Made by a program: the position numbers and the translations under genes. From Nitrospirota bacterium (GTDB lineage: Bacteria > Nitrospirota > Nitrospiria > Nitrospirales > UBA8639), in assembly GCA_029864405.1 (NCBI GenBank), contig JAOTTP010000026.1, forward strand, positions 1-36,666: DNA of 36,666 nt. The letters run 5' to 3'. The notes beneath the pieces are model-generated. The model had not been told where the DNA came from and made no database searches. It saw nothing but the letters and a program-made list of their open reading frames with translations. Positions 26,217 through 35,907 of this stretch are shown piece after piece (the first letter of the stretch is position 1; the number at the start of each line of letters is the position of its first letter).

Positions 26217-26597
26217 TTAAATAATCAAAACCCTAACGGGCCGACAGAGTAAAGGAAACCAGTCATTCCTCAAGGTGAACCTTGCTTCACTATAAAAACT
26301 TTCTCTTAAAATATCACATTCAGACACATGAATTCTTTGAAGGAAATGGTTCCGTTGCCCTCTCAGGACTTTCCGGCCAGGCCAGGCCGTCCACAACAGA
26401 TAGAGAAACACCAGGGCTCCCAGGACTTCGAGGATATGCACCACATGCCATCCCTCTGTCAGCTCCACCTCTAGAAGGACCAGGAGTGTGGCCGAGATGA
26501 AAAAAACGATCATGTGACGCCGGGGCATACTCACCAGTTCTTTCAGGAAGGAAGAAAACCAACTGTCCTGCCCTGATTGCGGATTCGGTTGTGTCAT
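26217..26597 (-). CDS. Small two-helix membrane protein (unrecognised)
   Basis: A 126-aa protein with a polar start (TQPNPQSGQDSWFSSFLKE). Two hydrophobic segments follow (about residues 28-45, MIVFFISATLLVLLEVEL, and 50-70, HVVHILEVLGALVFLYLLW), then a basic tail (GRKVLRGQRNHFLQRIHV). I do not recognise a family. The ATG at 26595-26597 is preferred because AAGGGG lies about 10 bases upstream; a longer form to 26672 adds an ordinary polar stretch. The last 45 residues look less protein-like than the rest, so a recent frameshift near the end is possible. It lies 16 bases upstream of the cupredoxin gene on the same strand and may be co-transcribed with it. Confidence 0.55.
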   Translation of the reverse strand: MTQPNPQSGQDSWFSSFLKELVSMPRRHMIVFFISATLLVLLEVELTEGWHVVHILEVLGALVFLYLLWTAWPGRKVLRGQRNHFLQRIHVSECDILRESFYSEARFTLRNDWFPLLCRPVRVLII

Positions 26598-26724
26598 GTT
26601 CTGACGTCCCCTTTCCATGGATGATTGTTGAGTGATGCAGGGATAGGCGGTTGCGGGGTTTGTCCTGGGCATTGAGACTCATAGGCAGGGGTAACCAAAA
26701 AAGCCATAAAGAGAAAACTCTGCC

Positions 26725-28152
26725 TCATGACGTAAATTGATAAAGTGATACGGTCGGCCCTTCTATGGGAAGGCAGATGGTGAATGTGGTGCCTTTCCCT
26801 TCCGTACTTTGCACACGAATGGTGCCTCCATGGGCATCCACCACATCTTTGACAATCTTTGTTCCAAGACCAGTCCCACCGGGTTTCCGGCTCATTACGT
26901 GATAGGTAAAAAGGCTACTGAGCACATCAGGTGCCATGCCGCGTCCTGTGTCTTCAATGGACAGGATGATCTCATTCCCGCTTGGCGAGAGGGCTCCCGT
27001 TATCGTGATGGAACCTCCAGAGGGCACTTCAGGGATGGCATTGTTGACCAGATTGTACAAGGCATTAAAGAGCCGTTGTTCATCGGCCTGAAGAATAGGT
27101 AAGGCCTCCAGTCCACGGGTTTGTAAGATGATGTCTCGCTCCTCGGCATTGAGGCGAAGCGCATCCAGGACGCTGTCCACAATCTTACCCAATTGGCAGG
27201 CCGCAAAATGCGGGGGACTGCTGATGCCTTTCACGGCGTCCGCGATTTCCTTGACGCGCATCTGAATTCGGCTGCTTCCTCTCCGTGTCATGCCGATAAT
27301 ATCTTGGTAGGCCGCTCGGGTGGTTGAAGTGTGATCTCGTATGGTATCGGGTAAAGCTTTGAAATGCTCATCCAATTCGTCTTCGAGCAGCTGCATGCCC
27401 ATTTGAATCGGCGTCAGCATGTTTTTGACATCATGCCCGATATCCGCAATGCGACGGCTGACTTCGGCCAGTTTCGCCTCTTCCAGGAGGCGGCGTTCGA
27501 GTTGTTGGCGTTCAGTCAGGTCTCGCTTGAATTTCCAGAGAGTGAACAGGCAAAGAGAGAAGATCAGGATCAGGCCGATACTCATGGTGATGATCGTGAA
27601 TCGCTCCATGGTATGGGCGGTGTCATGGAGGCGAGTAAATTCGGCGACGTCTTCTTTGTGGAAATCCAGGATCCCTTGTCGGATCTTCGCGGTGAGTTGC
27701 ATGCCTTCCCCTGACCGGATGCTCTCGATGGCCGCCTGAGTCCCTTGCCTATCCCGTAAGTTGAGTATCTGCTGGAGAAGATCAAGACGATGAACGATCA
27801 AATTTTTAAAACCTGGAAACACCTGTTCTCGTCGCGTTGGAGTCATAGCCAGAATTTCCAGGGCATTCAGGCCGGCGTGAGTGCGGTCGACGGCTTGGTG
27901 ATAGGGGTCGAGAAATTGTGCATTCCCCGTGAGGAGATACTCGCGTTGTTGATCCTCTGCTTCCTTTAAATCAGCAAATACCCGCAATAATTCATCGGAG
28001 ACCTCCTCCGCGTGAATGACCGTCTCGAAGATCCCAACCGTTTGATGAAGACCCCAGAGAGACACACCAAGGGTTGTCAGGATGATGAGAACCACCATGC
28101 CGAAGCCGACATGGGTCACCTTCTTGAATCGGAATACCGCTGGTGTTGGCAT
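26725..28152 (-). CDS. CHASE3-like sensor histidine kinase
   Basis: A 475-aa membrane sensor kinase. TM1 is about residues 15-36. An extracytoplasmic all-helical domain (about 37-183) has EDQQREYLLTGNAQFLDPY, the CHASE3 type (DxExxxRGYLLTGxxxFLxPY). TM2 is about 186-206. A short helical linker leads to the phospho-acceptor His240 in IADIGHDVKNMLTPI, then the ATPase domain: N box LYNLVNNAI (about 366-373), G1 DTGRGM (401-406) and G2 GGTGLG (425-430). The H-box reads GHDVKN rather than HDLRTP or HELKNP. No response regulator gene is adjacent, so its partner is elsewhere. TGGAGAG precedes the ATG at 28150-28152. It is divergent from the second HtrA gene, which it could help control; that link is inferred. 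Confidence 0.92.
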   Translation of the reverse strand: MPTPAVFRFKKVTHVGFGMVVLIILTTLGVSLWGLHQTVGIFETVIHAEEVSDELLRVFADLKEAEDQQREYLLTGNAQFLDPYHQAVDRTHAGLNALEILAMTPTRREQVFPGFKNLIVHRLDLLQQILNLRDRQGTQAAIESIRSGEGMQLTAKIRQGILDFHKEDVAEFTRLHDTAHTMERFTIITMSIGLILIFSLCLFTLWKFKRDLTERQQLERRLLEEAKLAEVSRRIADIGHDVKNMLTPIQMGMQLLEDELDEHFKALPDTIRDHTSTTRAAYQDIIGMTRRGSSRIQMRVKEIADAVKGISSPPHFAACQLGKIVDSVLDALRLNAEERDIILQTRGLEALPILQADEQRLFNALYNLVNNAIPEVPSGGSITITGALSPSGNEIILSIEDTGRGMAPDVLSSLFTYHVMSRKPGGTGLGTKIVKDVVDAHGGTIRVQSTEGKGTTFTICLPIEGPTVSLYQFTS

Positions 28153-28407
28153 GGAATTCTCTCCATCAAAGTGGGAATGGTTTCTGGCTCATCTCGTCAT
28201 GCGTCCAGGAACGGAAAGTCAGGCAACTCGGCAATTGGTATAAACGGCCTCCTTCGACCGAAAATTTCAGGGACACACGAACAGAAAAAATATGTCCTAG
28301 ATTAATGAAAATTAATGCCCAGTTAATCCTCATTTTATTCTGGAAGGATAGGATGTGTATACGAAATCCCTCAAAGTCAGATTTCTTACTATCAAGGAGG
28401 AATGTCC
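28153..28407. promoter_or_regulatory. Divergent control region between histidine kinase and second HtrA gene, with tandem ATTAATG boxes
   Basis: Two copies of ATTAATG at 28301-28307 and 28311-28317 are 10 bases apart, one turn of the helix, and a third partial match (GTTAAT) lies at 28322-28327. Same-face tandem boxes are typical of regulators that bind side by side, such as response regulators. They lie about 80-105 bases before the HtrA start. AAGGAGG at 28395-28401 is the HtrA ribosome site. Confidence 0.4.
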
Positions 28408-29949
28408 ATGGTTAACAAAAATCGCGTTTTTCGCCTTTGGCCATTTCAATGGCCTTCGTTTTTGACCAGCATGAACACCCGCAAGGCGGGTCTGGCCGGC
28501 ATCAGCTTCCTGGCAGGAATTCTGCTGCTCGGTTCCTGGAACATGCCGTTTCATTCTCAAGCGGCGATCTCCCAACCCACAGCTTCTTCATCGGTCGGCT
28601 CCCTGCCGAATGTGGATAAGGGAGGATTTGCCGACATTGCTCAGGCGGTGACCCCCGCAGTAGTGAATATTACGGTCCGAAAAGAGGCTCCGGTCCCGAT
28701 GTCGGGAATGCCGTCCGACCCCATGAGAGAATTCTTCGGTATGCCAGGAATGCCTGAAATGCCAGGAATGCCGAACAGGCCGGGTGGGCCTCCTGCGCCG
28801 GAAGGGCAAGGAGCCGGCTCCGGTGTCATTATCTCCAGTGACGGGTACGTGCTGACGAACGACCATGTCGTTGATGGGGCAAAGATCATTACGGTGACCC
28901 TTCCGGATAAACGCGAGTTTACGGGAACAGTGGTGGGTCTTGATCCTCAAACCGATCTTGCTGTGGTCAAAATTGACGCCACGAATCTTCCATTTGTTCC
29001 ATGGGGAGATTCCGCCAGCCTTCGTGTTGGAGAATACGTCCTGGCTGTAGGAAATCCATTTGGACTCAATTCGACAGTGACGCTCGGAATTGTTAGCGCG
29101 TTGGGTCGAGGAGGAATGGGCATTACCCAATATGAGGATTTTATCCAAACCGATGCGGCGATCAATCCGGGTAATTCCGGCGGGGCGTTGGTGAATACGC
29201 GAGGTGAACTTATCGGAATCAATACCGCCATCTTCTCCCAATCTGGCGGGTATCAGGGCGTGGGATTTGCGGTTCCCACGAATCTCGCGAAACCGGTGTA
29301 CGAAAGTTTAGTCAGCACCGGCAAGGTTGTTCGAGGGTTTCTGGGAGTCGGCATACAAGAAGTGACTGCCGATCTTGCTCAGTCCTTTCAATTAGATCAA
29401 ACCAAAGGCGCTCTGGTCACGAATGTCGTTCCAGGGAGTCCTGCGGATAAGGCAGGTATCAAGCGCGGAGATGTGGTTGTCGAATATCAGGGCAAACCGG
29501 TTCTGGATCCCCGGAGTCTTCAGCATCATGTCATCAGGACCACAGTCGGATCGGAAGTCAACATGGTGGTGATGCGAGATGGGCACAAGCAATCCCTAAA
29601 GGCCATGATTCGCCAACAAGACAATCCCACTCAAGTAGCCCAAGCCATCCCCGTGGGGCAAGAAGGGCCGTTAGCCGGTGTGGCCGTCCAGAATTTGGAT
29701 AATGGCATTGCACAGCAATTGGGATTGGAAAAGGATGTGAATGGCGTCGTAGTGATGGATGTGACCCCGGGAAGCTATGCGGCACGGGCCGGTCTGGCTC
29801 AGGGTGATGTGATCAGTGAAATCAATCGCAAGACTGTTCGTTCGGAGGAGGATTTCACCAAGGTGGTATCCCACTTAAAAGACAATTCATCCGCCTTGAT
29901 CTTTATCCATCGTGGGAAAGGGGCGTTGTATCTCACAGTAAAAATTTAA
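28408..29949 (+). CDS. HtrA/Do-family periplasmic serine protease (second copy)
   Basis: A 513-aa DegP/DegQ-like protease. An N-terminal signal/anchor helix (about residues 27-45, [17 protein letters not shown]) is followed by a linker and a protease domain with His153 (TNDHVV), Asp183 ([10 protein letters not shown]) and Ser257 (PGNSGGAL). Two PDZ domains follow. The loop before the catalytic His is a Met/Pro/Gly repeat ([20 protein letters not shown]), Met-rich enough to suggest metal contact or flexibility. The ATG at 28408 is preferred since AAGGAGG lies 7 bases before it, while an ATG at 28402 would be only one base away from that site. Compared with the first copy, the SALGRGGMG loop and [13 protein letters not shown] are nearly identical, so they are recent or conserved paralogues. 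Confidence 0.94.
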   Translation: MVNKNRVFRLWPFQWPSFLTSMNTRKAGLAGISFLAGILLLGSWNMPFHSQAAISQPTASSSVGSLPNVDKGGFADIAQAVTPAVVNITVRKEAPVPMSGMPSDPMREFFGMPGMPEMPGMPNRPGGPPAPEGQGAGSGVIISSDGYVLTNDHVVDGAKIITVTLPDKREFTGTVVGLDPQTDLAVVKIDATNLPFVPWGDSASLRVGEYVLAVGNPFGLNSTVTLGIVSALGRGGMGITQYEDFIQTDAAINPGNSGGALVNTRGELIGINTAIFSQSGGYQGVGFAVPTNLAKPVYESLVSTGKVVRGFLGVGIQEVTADLAQSFQLDQTKGALVTNVVPGSPADKAGIKRGDVVVEYQGKPVLDPRSLQHHVIRTTVGSEVNMVVMRDGHKQSLKAMIRQQDNPTQVAQAIPVGQEGPLAGVAVQNLDNGIAQQLGLEKDVNGVVVMDVTPGSYAARAGLAQGDVISEINRKTVRSEEDFTKVVSHLKDNSSALIFIHRGKGALYLTVKI

Positions 29950-29975
29950 TGTACCGGTCATAGCGCATGATGTGG

Positions 29976-30029
29976 CGGGATACCCTCTCTTTGGAACCCA
30001 TCCGGAGAGAAAGGGTATCCCGTTTTTTT
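29976..30029. terminator. Rho-independent terminator after second HtrA gene
   Basis: CGGGATACCC + TCTCT (29976-29990) pairs with AGAG-AA-AGGGTATCCCG (30006-30022), about 15 pairs with a 2-base bulge, followed by seven T's at 30023-30029. It is a textbook terminator on the + strand for the HtrA gene. It also lies just after the end of the convergent RND gene at 30072 and could serve both. Confidence 0.9.
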
Positions 30030-30071
30030 GCTTACTCTGGGCGGCGGCGAAGTTGGCTGGAAAAGAGGATT

Positions 30072-33000
30072 TCATTCATGCTTATTCAGACGCGCAAGTT
30101 CTTCAGAAACGGTCAGAAGGTCGTCTCCCGATTCGGGGCCGGGTGGTCGTTTGAACGATGAGAGGCGGTTCGACAGATCATAGAGAATAGGCACCACGAA
30201 GAGAATCAGAAATGCCGCCGTCAACATGCCTCCGACCACCACGCGCGCTAACGGTTTTTGGGCTTCGGAGCCGATCCCGCTGGAGAGGGCTGCGGGGACC
30301 AGTCCCAATGCCGCTCCTATGGTCGCCATCAGGACGGGCCGAAGTTGTAATGCGGCTCCTGAGATGATCGCTTCCAGCGCGGGAGTCCCTTTTTCTTCCA
30401 GCTCACGGATGCTGGATACAATGAGCACCCCTCCTAAAATGGCGATTCCAAGAGTGGAAATGAAGCCTACCGCAGCCGAAATACTGAATGGGGTGTGCGT
30501 CAACACTAAGGATAAGACCCCGCCAATCAAGGCAAATGGGACGGTTGCCAGGACCAAAAAGGCATGGCGAAAGGTGCCGAAGGTGAGGTAGAGCAAAAAG
30601 AGAATCAGGACGAGGGTGATGGGGACCACAATCATGAGTCGTTGTTGTTCTTTGATTAATTGATCATATTGTCCCGCCCATTCCAGGTGGTACCCTTCCG
30701 GTAGGGTGATTTGGGCCTTGAGCCGTTGTTGTGCTTCTTGAATGGTACTGACCAGGTCACGATCCCGGATGCTGAACATTATGGGGATATAGCGTTGATT
30801 GTTTTCCCGATAAATCATGAACGCACCTGTCTGTCTGGTGATGGTGGCGAGTTGTTTCAGCGGGATCCCGACACCCTCGGGTGAGCTCACTTGTATTTGG
30901 CCGATGGTGGTTTCGTCTTGCCGGTATTGAGGTAGGAATCGAACAACCAGATCGAATCGACGGTCGCCCTCGATGACCTTGGTGACGGCCTCGCCTCCAA
31001 TGGCGGCCTGCACCATCGCGTTGACGTCGGCGACCTGGATGCCATAGCGGGCACAAGCCTGACGGTCAACCTGGATCAGAAGATTGGGCTGGCCCATGGT
31101 CCGATTAATACTCAGCTCGCGAACGCCTCTGATTTCTTTTAACACGCCTTCCAACAGCTCCGCGATGGATTGCAGCTCGCTCAAGTTTGGTCCATAGAGT
31201 TTAATGGAGTTTTCACTTTTCACTCCGGACATGGCCTCTTCCACACTGTCCTGAATGAGTTGGGAAAAGTTGGTTTTTAACCCCGGAATCTCTTTCAATC
31301 GCTCCTCAATCTCTTCGATAAGTTTTTCTTTGGTCAGCCCTGCCCTCCATTCGTTTCGATGTTTTAAACTCACATAATATTCCACATTGAAAAAACTTTC
31401 CGGATCGGTTCCGTCGTCAGGACGACCCAGTTGGGAGACCGCGGTGTCGACCTCGGGGGACTGCATGAACATTTTTCGCATGCGGCTGGCCAGAGCGGCT
31501 GCATCGTCGAACCGGATATCAATCGGCATGCGAATGCGAACCCAGATATTGCCTTCTTCCAATGCCGGCATGAATTCTCCACCCATAAACTTCATGGCTA
31601 ACAGGGTCAAGAGCAACAGCATGCCGACGCTGCCCAATACCTGCTTTTGATGGTGCAGTGCCCATCGCAGTTTGGTGAGATACCATTGGCGTAACATGGC
31701 GACTAACTTGGGTTCCTGTTCCCGCATCGGGCCATTGAGAAGAAACGAGCACATCGCGGGGGCGAGGGTGCAGGCCAGGAGAAGAGATCCGGCCAATGCC
31801 AATCCATAGGTAATGGACATGGGGGCAAAAATTTTTCCCGGCACGCCGGTCATGGTAAATAACGGAATAAAGGCCACCACAATGATCACGGTCGAAAATA
31901 AAATGGGGCGTCCGACATGGCGCGAGGCCCTGGCAATGAGTTGGGGTGGGGTCACCCCGGGTTTGGCATGATGACAGAGATAGTAAAAAATACTTTCCAC
32001 CATCACGAGAGGGGCATCCACAATAATCCCGAAATCGATGGCTCCCAGAGAAATTAAATTGGCCGACTGTCCGATCATGACCATGCAAGAGAAGGTAAAC
32101 AACAAGGCCAGGGGGATGGTGCACGCGACGATCAAGGCCGTGCGGAGGTGGCCCAGGAAAAATAACAGCACGATCAGAACCAGGACCATCCCATTGAGGA
32201 GAATATGGACCACCGTTTCAATAACGGTGTTGATCATGATCGTCCGATCATAAATGGTCTTGATTTGCACGCCTGGGGGGAGTTTTTTGTTGTTCAACTC
32301 CTCGACGGCGTGATTGACGCGACTGAGGGTGGCGAGCGCTTGGGCTTCCCGTTGTAGAAGGACCACTCCCTCAACGGTATCCTCATCCTCATCAATCCCC
32401 ACCTGGCCTAAACGGATAGAATGTCCGATTGAGACCTTCCCGAGATTGTGAATGAAGATCGGGGTGCCATCTTTGACGGCCACCACGGTATTGGCAATAT
32501 CGTCCAGGCTGTCGATGAAACCCACTCCCCGGACGTTATAGCTTTGAGGCCCCAGAGCCAAATAACTTCCGCCCACGTTGGCGTTACTGTTGGCCAGGGC
32601 GTCCTTGATTTGTGGCAAGGTGATTCCATAGGTGAGTAAGGCGCCGGGATCTAGGTCCACATGATATTCTTTGGTCGTGCCTCCGAAGCCGGTAACATCG
32701 ATGACGCCTGGCACGCGTTTGAATTCTCGCCTAACCTGCCAATCCTGAATGGTCTTGAGGTCCGTAAGGGAATGCTCAGGTCCAACTAATTGATACCTGT
32801 AAATTTCCGCAATGGCCCACCAGGGAGACAGTTCCGGTTGAACACCTTCCGGCAGATCGACGGCTTGAAGCCGATTCAGGATTTCCTGCCTTGCCCCGTA
32901 CCAGTTGGTACCAAAATCAAAATAGACTTTAATTTCACTGAGTCCGAATAACGATAACGAGCGAGTGTTGGTCAGATTGGGAATCCCCTGCATGGCCGTT

Positions 33001-33209
33001 TCCATGGGGATAGTGATGATCCGCTCCATTTCCTCGGCCGACCATCCAGATTTTTGAGCGATGACCTCGACAAAGGGGGGCGAGGGGTCAGGATAGGCGA
33101 CGACATCCAGAATATGAAAGGCATACAAACCGCCGAACAACAGAAGCAGTCCGAGTGCACACACCAGGGCGCGCTGAACGAGAGACCATTCAACGAGTCG
33201 GGCAATCAT
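30072..33209 (-). CDS. Heavy-metal efflux RND pump (CzcA/CusA family)
   Basis: A 1045-aa inner-membrane RND pump, expected to drive metal ions (Co2+, Zn2+, Cd2+ or Cu+/Ag+) out through the adaptor and TolC protein using the proton gradient. It starts MIARLVEWSLVQRALV, with TM1 and then DVVAYPDPSPPFVEV, a CzcA hallmark. There are two repeats of large periplasmic loops and twelve helices. TM4 carries DFGIIVDAPLVMVE: Asp, Asp and Glu spaced 6 and 7 apart, as in CzcA Asp402, Asp408 and Glu415, with AP replacing the usual GA. Substrate choice cannot be settled; the Met triad of CusA is not evident. The ATG at 33207-33209 overlaps the adaptor stop in ATGA. Confidence 0.93.
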   Translation of the reverse strand: MIARLVEWSLVQRALVCALGLLLLFGGLYAFHILDVVAYPDPSPPFVEVIAQKSGWSAEEMERIITIPMETAMQGIPNLTNTRSLSLFGLSEIKVYFDFGTNWYGARQEILNRLQAVDLPEGVQPELSPWWAIAEIYRYQLVGPEHSLTDLKTIQDWQVRREFKRVPGVIDVTGFGGTTKEYHVDLDPGALLTYGITLPQIKDALANSNANVGGSYLALGPQSYNVRGVGFIDSLDDIANTVVAVKDGTPIFIHNLGKVSIGHSIRLGQVGIDEDEDTVEGVVLLQREAQALATLSRVNHAVEELNNKKLPPGVQIKTIYDRTIMINTVIETVVHILLNGMVLVLIVLLFFLGHLRTALIVACTIPLALLFTFSCMVMIGQSANLISLGAIDFGIIVDAPLVMVESIFYYLCHHAKPGVTPPQLIARASRHVGRPILFSTVIIVVAFIPLFTMTGVPGKIFAPMSITYGLALAGSLLLACTLAPAMCSFLLNGPMREQEPKLVAMLRQWYLTKLRWALHHQKQVLGSVGMLLLLTLLAMKFMGGEFMPALEEGNIWVRIRMPIDIRFDDAAALASRMRKMFMQSPEVDTAVSQLGRPDDGTDPESFFNVEYYVSLKHRNEWRAGLTKEKLIEEIEERLKEIPGLKTNFSQLIQDSVEEAMSGVKSENSIKLYGPNLSELQSIAELLEGVLKEIRGVRELSINRTMGQPNLLIQVDRQACARYGIQVADVNAMVQAAIGGEAVTKVIEGDRRFDLVVRFLPQYRQDETTIGQIQVSSPEGVGIPLKQLATITRQTGAFMIYRENNQRYIPIMFSIRDRDLVSTIQEAQQRLKAQITLPEGYHLEWAGQYDQLIKEQQRLMIVVPITLVLILFLLYLTFGTFRHAFLVLATVPFALIGGVLSLVLTHTPFSISAAVGFISTLGIAILGGVLIVSSIRELEEKGTPALEAIISGAALQLRPVLMATIGAALGLVPAALSSGIGSEAQKPLARVVVGGMLTAAFLILFVVPILYDLSNRLSSFKRPPGPESGDDLLTVSEELARLNKHE

Positions 33210-34426
33210 GGTTTGAGAGGGGTAGAGGAGGGCGATTGGGTGGAGGAGCCCCCTTCCTCTTGATTCATATCCTGGCCTTTGAGGAGCACCGCGCCTTTAA
33301 CCACGATCTGTTCTCCAGGTTTCAACCCATCAAGGACGGCAACCTGCCCTGCGGAAGGCATGCCGATTTTCACGGGGCGCTTCACATACCGGTTGTTTCC
33401 TTCCGCAACATAGACATACATGCTTCCATCAATTTCTACCACGGCATCCTGTGGAATGAGAGCTACTGCTGATTCGTGACTCAACCGGACATTGAGACGG
33501 GCAAACATGCCGGGTTTGAGTTTATGGTTTTCATTATTGACGACGGCCCGGAGTTTAATAGTCCGGGTGGTGGGATCCACCAGATCGCCAATGGCGGAGA
33601 TCGTGGCCGGAAATCCGATTTCGGGGTAGGCTTCCACACTTACTGTGGCTCCCTGATTCACCTCCACCAGTCCGAGATCTTTTTCATAGACATCGGCAAT
33701 GACTTGGACTTTGCTGAGGTCCGCCACCGTAAACAAGACCTGTGTGGGATCTCCGTTGACCGATTGGCCCGGCGTGACCGTCCGGTCGACGACGGTTCCC
33801 GCAATCGGACTATGGATTTGATAGGACGAGGTAATGGTCTGCTGTGACAGGGGTTTTTCCAGTTCTTCCTTGGGAACCTGTAAAGACAGGAGCCGTTCAC
33901 GAGCTCGCCGGAATTCAGCTTTGGCTTTGATAAAGTCATTTTCGGCTTGTTTGAGATCTTTTTGAGGGAGCGCCTTAATGTCATACAAATCTTTCGCCAG
34001 TTCGTACGCCCGATGAGCGTAAGATAAATCAGAATGTTCTTTAATAAATTCCGAATAGGCTGAAGCAATTTCGGGGCTTTCAATTGTCACCAGAAGGCCA
34101 CCGGCCTGAACGAAATCACCCAGTTTGGCATGGATTTTTTGGACACGTCCCTCTAACGCTGATGAGACCTTTGAATAGCGGTCTTCTCCATACGAAACCT
34201 TTCCGGCCAAGCTTAACTCCGGGTGTGACGGTCCCACGGCGACCGGTGCCGTTATGATTTGTGCGTGTGCTGGATTAGTCGGAGATGGTGTGGTTGTCGG
34301 GATCGTTTTTGCTTCTTCCCGATGATCGGATGCTTCTGAGGATTCGGGAGGACTTTGTTGATTACAGGAGATGCTGGTCGACGTGATCAACAGTACACAC
34401 GCGAAAAGACGTAGAAAAGTGTTCAT
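33206..34426 (-). CDS. Periplasmic adaptor (membrane fusion) protein of heavy-metal RND pump
   Basis: A 406-aa adaptor of the CzcB/CusB type that joins the inner-membrane pump to the outer-membrane channel. The first 21 residues are a signal peptide ending in Cys, a likely lipoprotein (SISC), so it is probably anchored by a lipid. A Ser/Pro/Thr-rich linker follows, then a barrel-sandwich/lipoyl half-motif (VQKIHAKLGDFVQAGGLLVTIESPEI), a helical hairpin (about residues 120-185), the second half-motif (IHSPIAGTVVDRTVTPGQSV), and beta-barrel regions to the end. A Met/His-rich metal site as in CusB was not seen. It overlaps the TolC-type gene by ATGA upstream and the pump gene by ATGA downstream. 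Confidence 0.92.
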   Translation of the reverse strand: MNTFLRLFACVLLITSTSISCNQQSPPESSEASDHREEAKTIPTTTPSPTNPAHAQIITAPVAVGPSHPELSLAGKVSYGEDRYSKVSSALEGRVQKIHAKLGDFVQAGGLLVTIESPEIASAYSEFIKEHSDLSYAHRAYELAKDLYDIKALPQKDLKQAENDFIKAKAEFRRARERLLSLQVPKEELEKPLSQQTITSSYQIHSPIAGTVVDRTVTPGQSVNGDPTQVLFTVADLSKVQVIADVYEKDLGLVEVNQGATVSVEAYPEIGFPATISAIGDLVDPTTRTIKLRAVVNNENHKLKPGMFARLNVRLSHESAVALIPQDAVVEIDGSMYVYVAEGNNRYVKRPVKIGMPSAGQVAVLDGLKPGEQIVVKGAVLLKGQDMNQEEGGSSTQSPSSTPLKP

Positions 34427-35787
34427 GTTGTCACGTCCTGCCCCGCGGCTCTTTCTAAGAGGAATAGGTTTCGTTGGTATTCAAAAAGCGCTTCCAAATA
34501 GTTTTGGAGAATGGTCTGGGAGGTGCGAGCGGCATCTAGTACATCTAACAGCGTGACTCCACCCTTTTGATAGGCTTTTTCGAGAATGGAGAACGTGATT
34601 CTGGCATCGTCCAGGACTCCAGCCTGATAGGCCTCCACCAGCTGTTGAGATTGCGTCAAATTCCGATAGGTCACCTCAATATCATTTTGTACTTCCAATG
34701 TCGTCTTGTGAAGATCGACTTGCGCGACCTGCATGGCGATTTCAGCCTGGGCAATGCCTCCCTGATTCCGGTCAAAAACCGGGAGCGGCACTTCCAATGT
34801 GAGCCCATACAATTGTTGGTTGCTCCCGCCTTGTGGCCCTTGGACGGTGAAGCTGCCCCCGACAATCGGGTCGGGAACCCGAAGCGATTTGGCTAATTTT
34901 AAATTGGCTTGTTGTTGAGAAAGGACGAATCGTCTGGCCTGAAGGTCAGGGCGTTTGTCCAACGCCTCCGTTCGAAGTCTGTCAATATCTGGGGTCACGC
35001 GTGTGTAGACGAGGTCGGAGGTTAACGCCAGATCGGTCGTGGGAGGGAGTGCCAGGAGTAACCGGAGGTCGTTGAGAGCCGTTTGGACTTCCTGTGAGAA
35101 TCTGATGACCTGCGCCCCAAAGTCTACCGCCTGGAGGCGAAGACGAATGAGGTCCACTTCGGCAATGAAGCCTTTTTTAAAGCGCAATTCGCCAATCGTT
35201 AAGATGCGATGAAATCGTTCCTGGTTATCTTTAGCGAGATCAAGACGTCGGGACGCCAATTGGACCTGGAAGTATGTGTCTTTTAGGGTGAGCGTCAGTT
35301 GGCGAATGGCATCCGTGAACGTCGCCTCTGCAGCCTGGATGCCATAGCCCGCGCTTTCAATCCGGTAGCCACGTTTGCCGGCGAGCAGAAACATCTGTTC
35401 GATTTGTGGCGAAAGATAACGAGTGCCTTTAAAGGTTTGCTGCTGGGTAAATGCGGCCCCTCCAAAGAGGGAGAAGACCGGGTTGGGGAAGAGTTTGGCC
35501 GTGATGGCTAACCCTTTGGCATCGTCGATGCCGTATTTCGTCATCAAGAGATCGAGATTTTGTTTGAGAAAGAGCGAAACGGATTCCGAGACACTCAGAG
35601 AAAGAGACGAAGTCGGTGCAGGCTGTGTGGAGGGACTCGGTTCTTTGGCCAAGAGTTTTTGAGGCGATAAGGCTAACGCCAACATACCCATCAATATTAT
35701 TCCCAGCATGAATCGTAAGGCTGCAAATGGGACAAGGACGGCTGTGATCTGCCTGAGTATGCTATCAGGAATCAATCGATACACCAT
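34423..35787 (-). CDS. TolC-family outer membrane efflux protein
   Basis: A 454-aa outer-membrane channel protein. After a hydrophobic signal region (about residues 20-47, MLGIILMGMLALALSPQKLLA), two OEP repeats follow, each with long amphipathic helices (for example SESVSLFLKQNLDLLMTKYG and LPVFDRNQGGIAQAEIAMQ). YRNLTQSQQLVEAYQAGVL and FSILEKAYQKGGVTLLDVLDA are typical of CzcC/CusC-like members. The RND pump and adaptor follow on the same strand, so together they make one tripartite exporter. The start at ATG 35785-35787 lacks a clear site; an in-frame Met about 26 codons in, just before the hydrophobic core, is another possibility. Its TGA overlaps the adaptor's ATG. Confidence 0.9.
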   Translation of the reverse strand: MVYRLIPDSILRQITAVLVPFAALRFMLGIILMGMLALALSPQKLLAKEPSPSTQPAPTSSLSLSVSESVSLFLKQNLDLLMTKYGIDDAKGLAITAKLFPNPVFSLFGGAAFTQQQTFKGTRYLSPQIEQMFLLAGKRGYRIESAGYGIQAAEATFTDAIRQLTLTLKDTYFQVQLASRRLDLAKDNQERFHRILTIGELRFKKGFIAEVDLIRLRLQAVDFGAQVIRFSQEVQTALNDLRLLLALPPTTDLALTSDLVYTRVTPDIDRLRTEALDKRPDLQARRFVLSQQQANLKLAKSLRVPDPIVGGSFTVQGPQGGSNQQLYGLTLEVPLPVFDRNQGGIAQAEIAMQVAQVDLHKTTLEVQNDIEVTYRNLTQSQQLVEAYQAGVLDDARITFSILEKAYQKGGVTLLDVLDAARTSQTILQNYLEALFEYQRNLFLLERAAGQDVTT

Positions 35788-35907
35788 ATGCGTTCGGGGC
35801 TTTCCGTTAAACTATTGGCTGCGTGAAGTGGCTCTGGGTTAAAAGATCCATCATTACATTTTCAATGTCGTTGATTCGGTGTTGGAATCTATGCGTGGGG
35901 TGTCATT

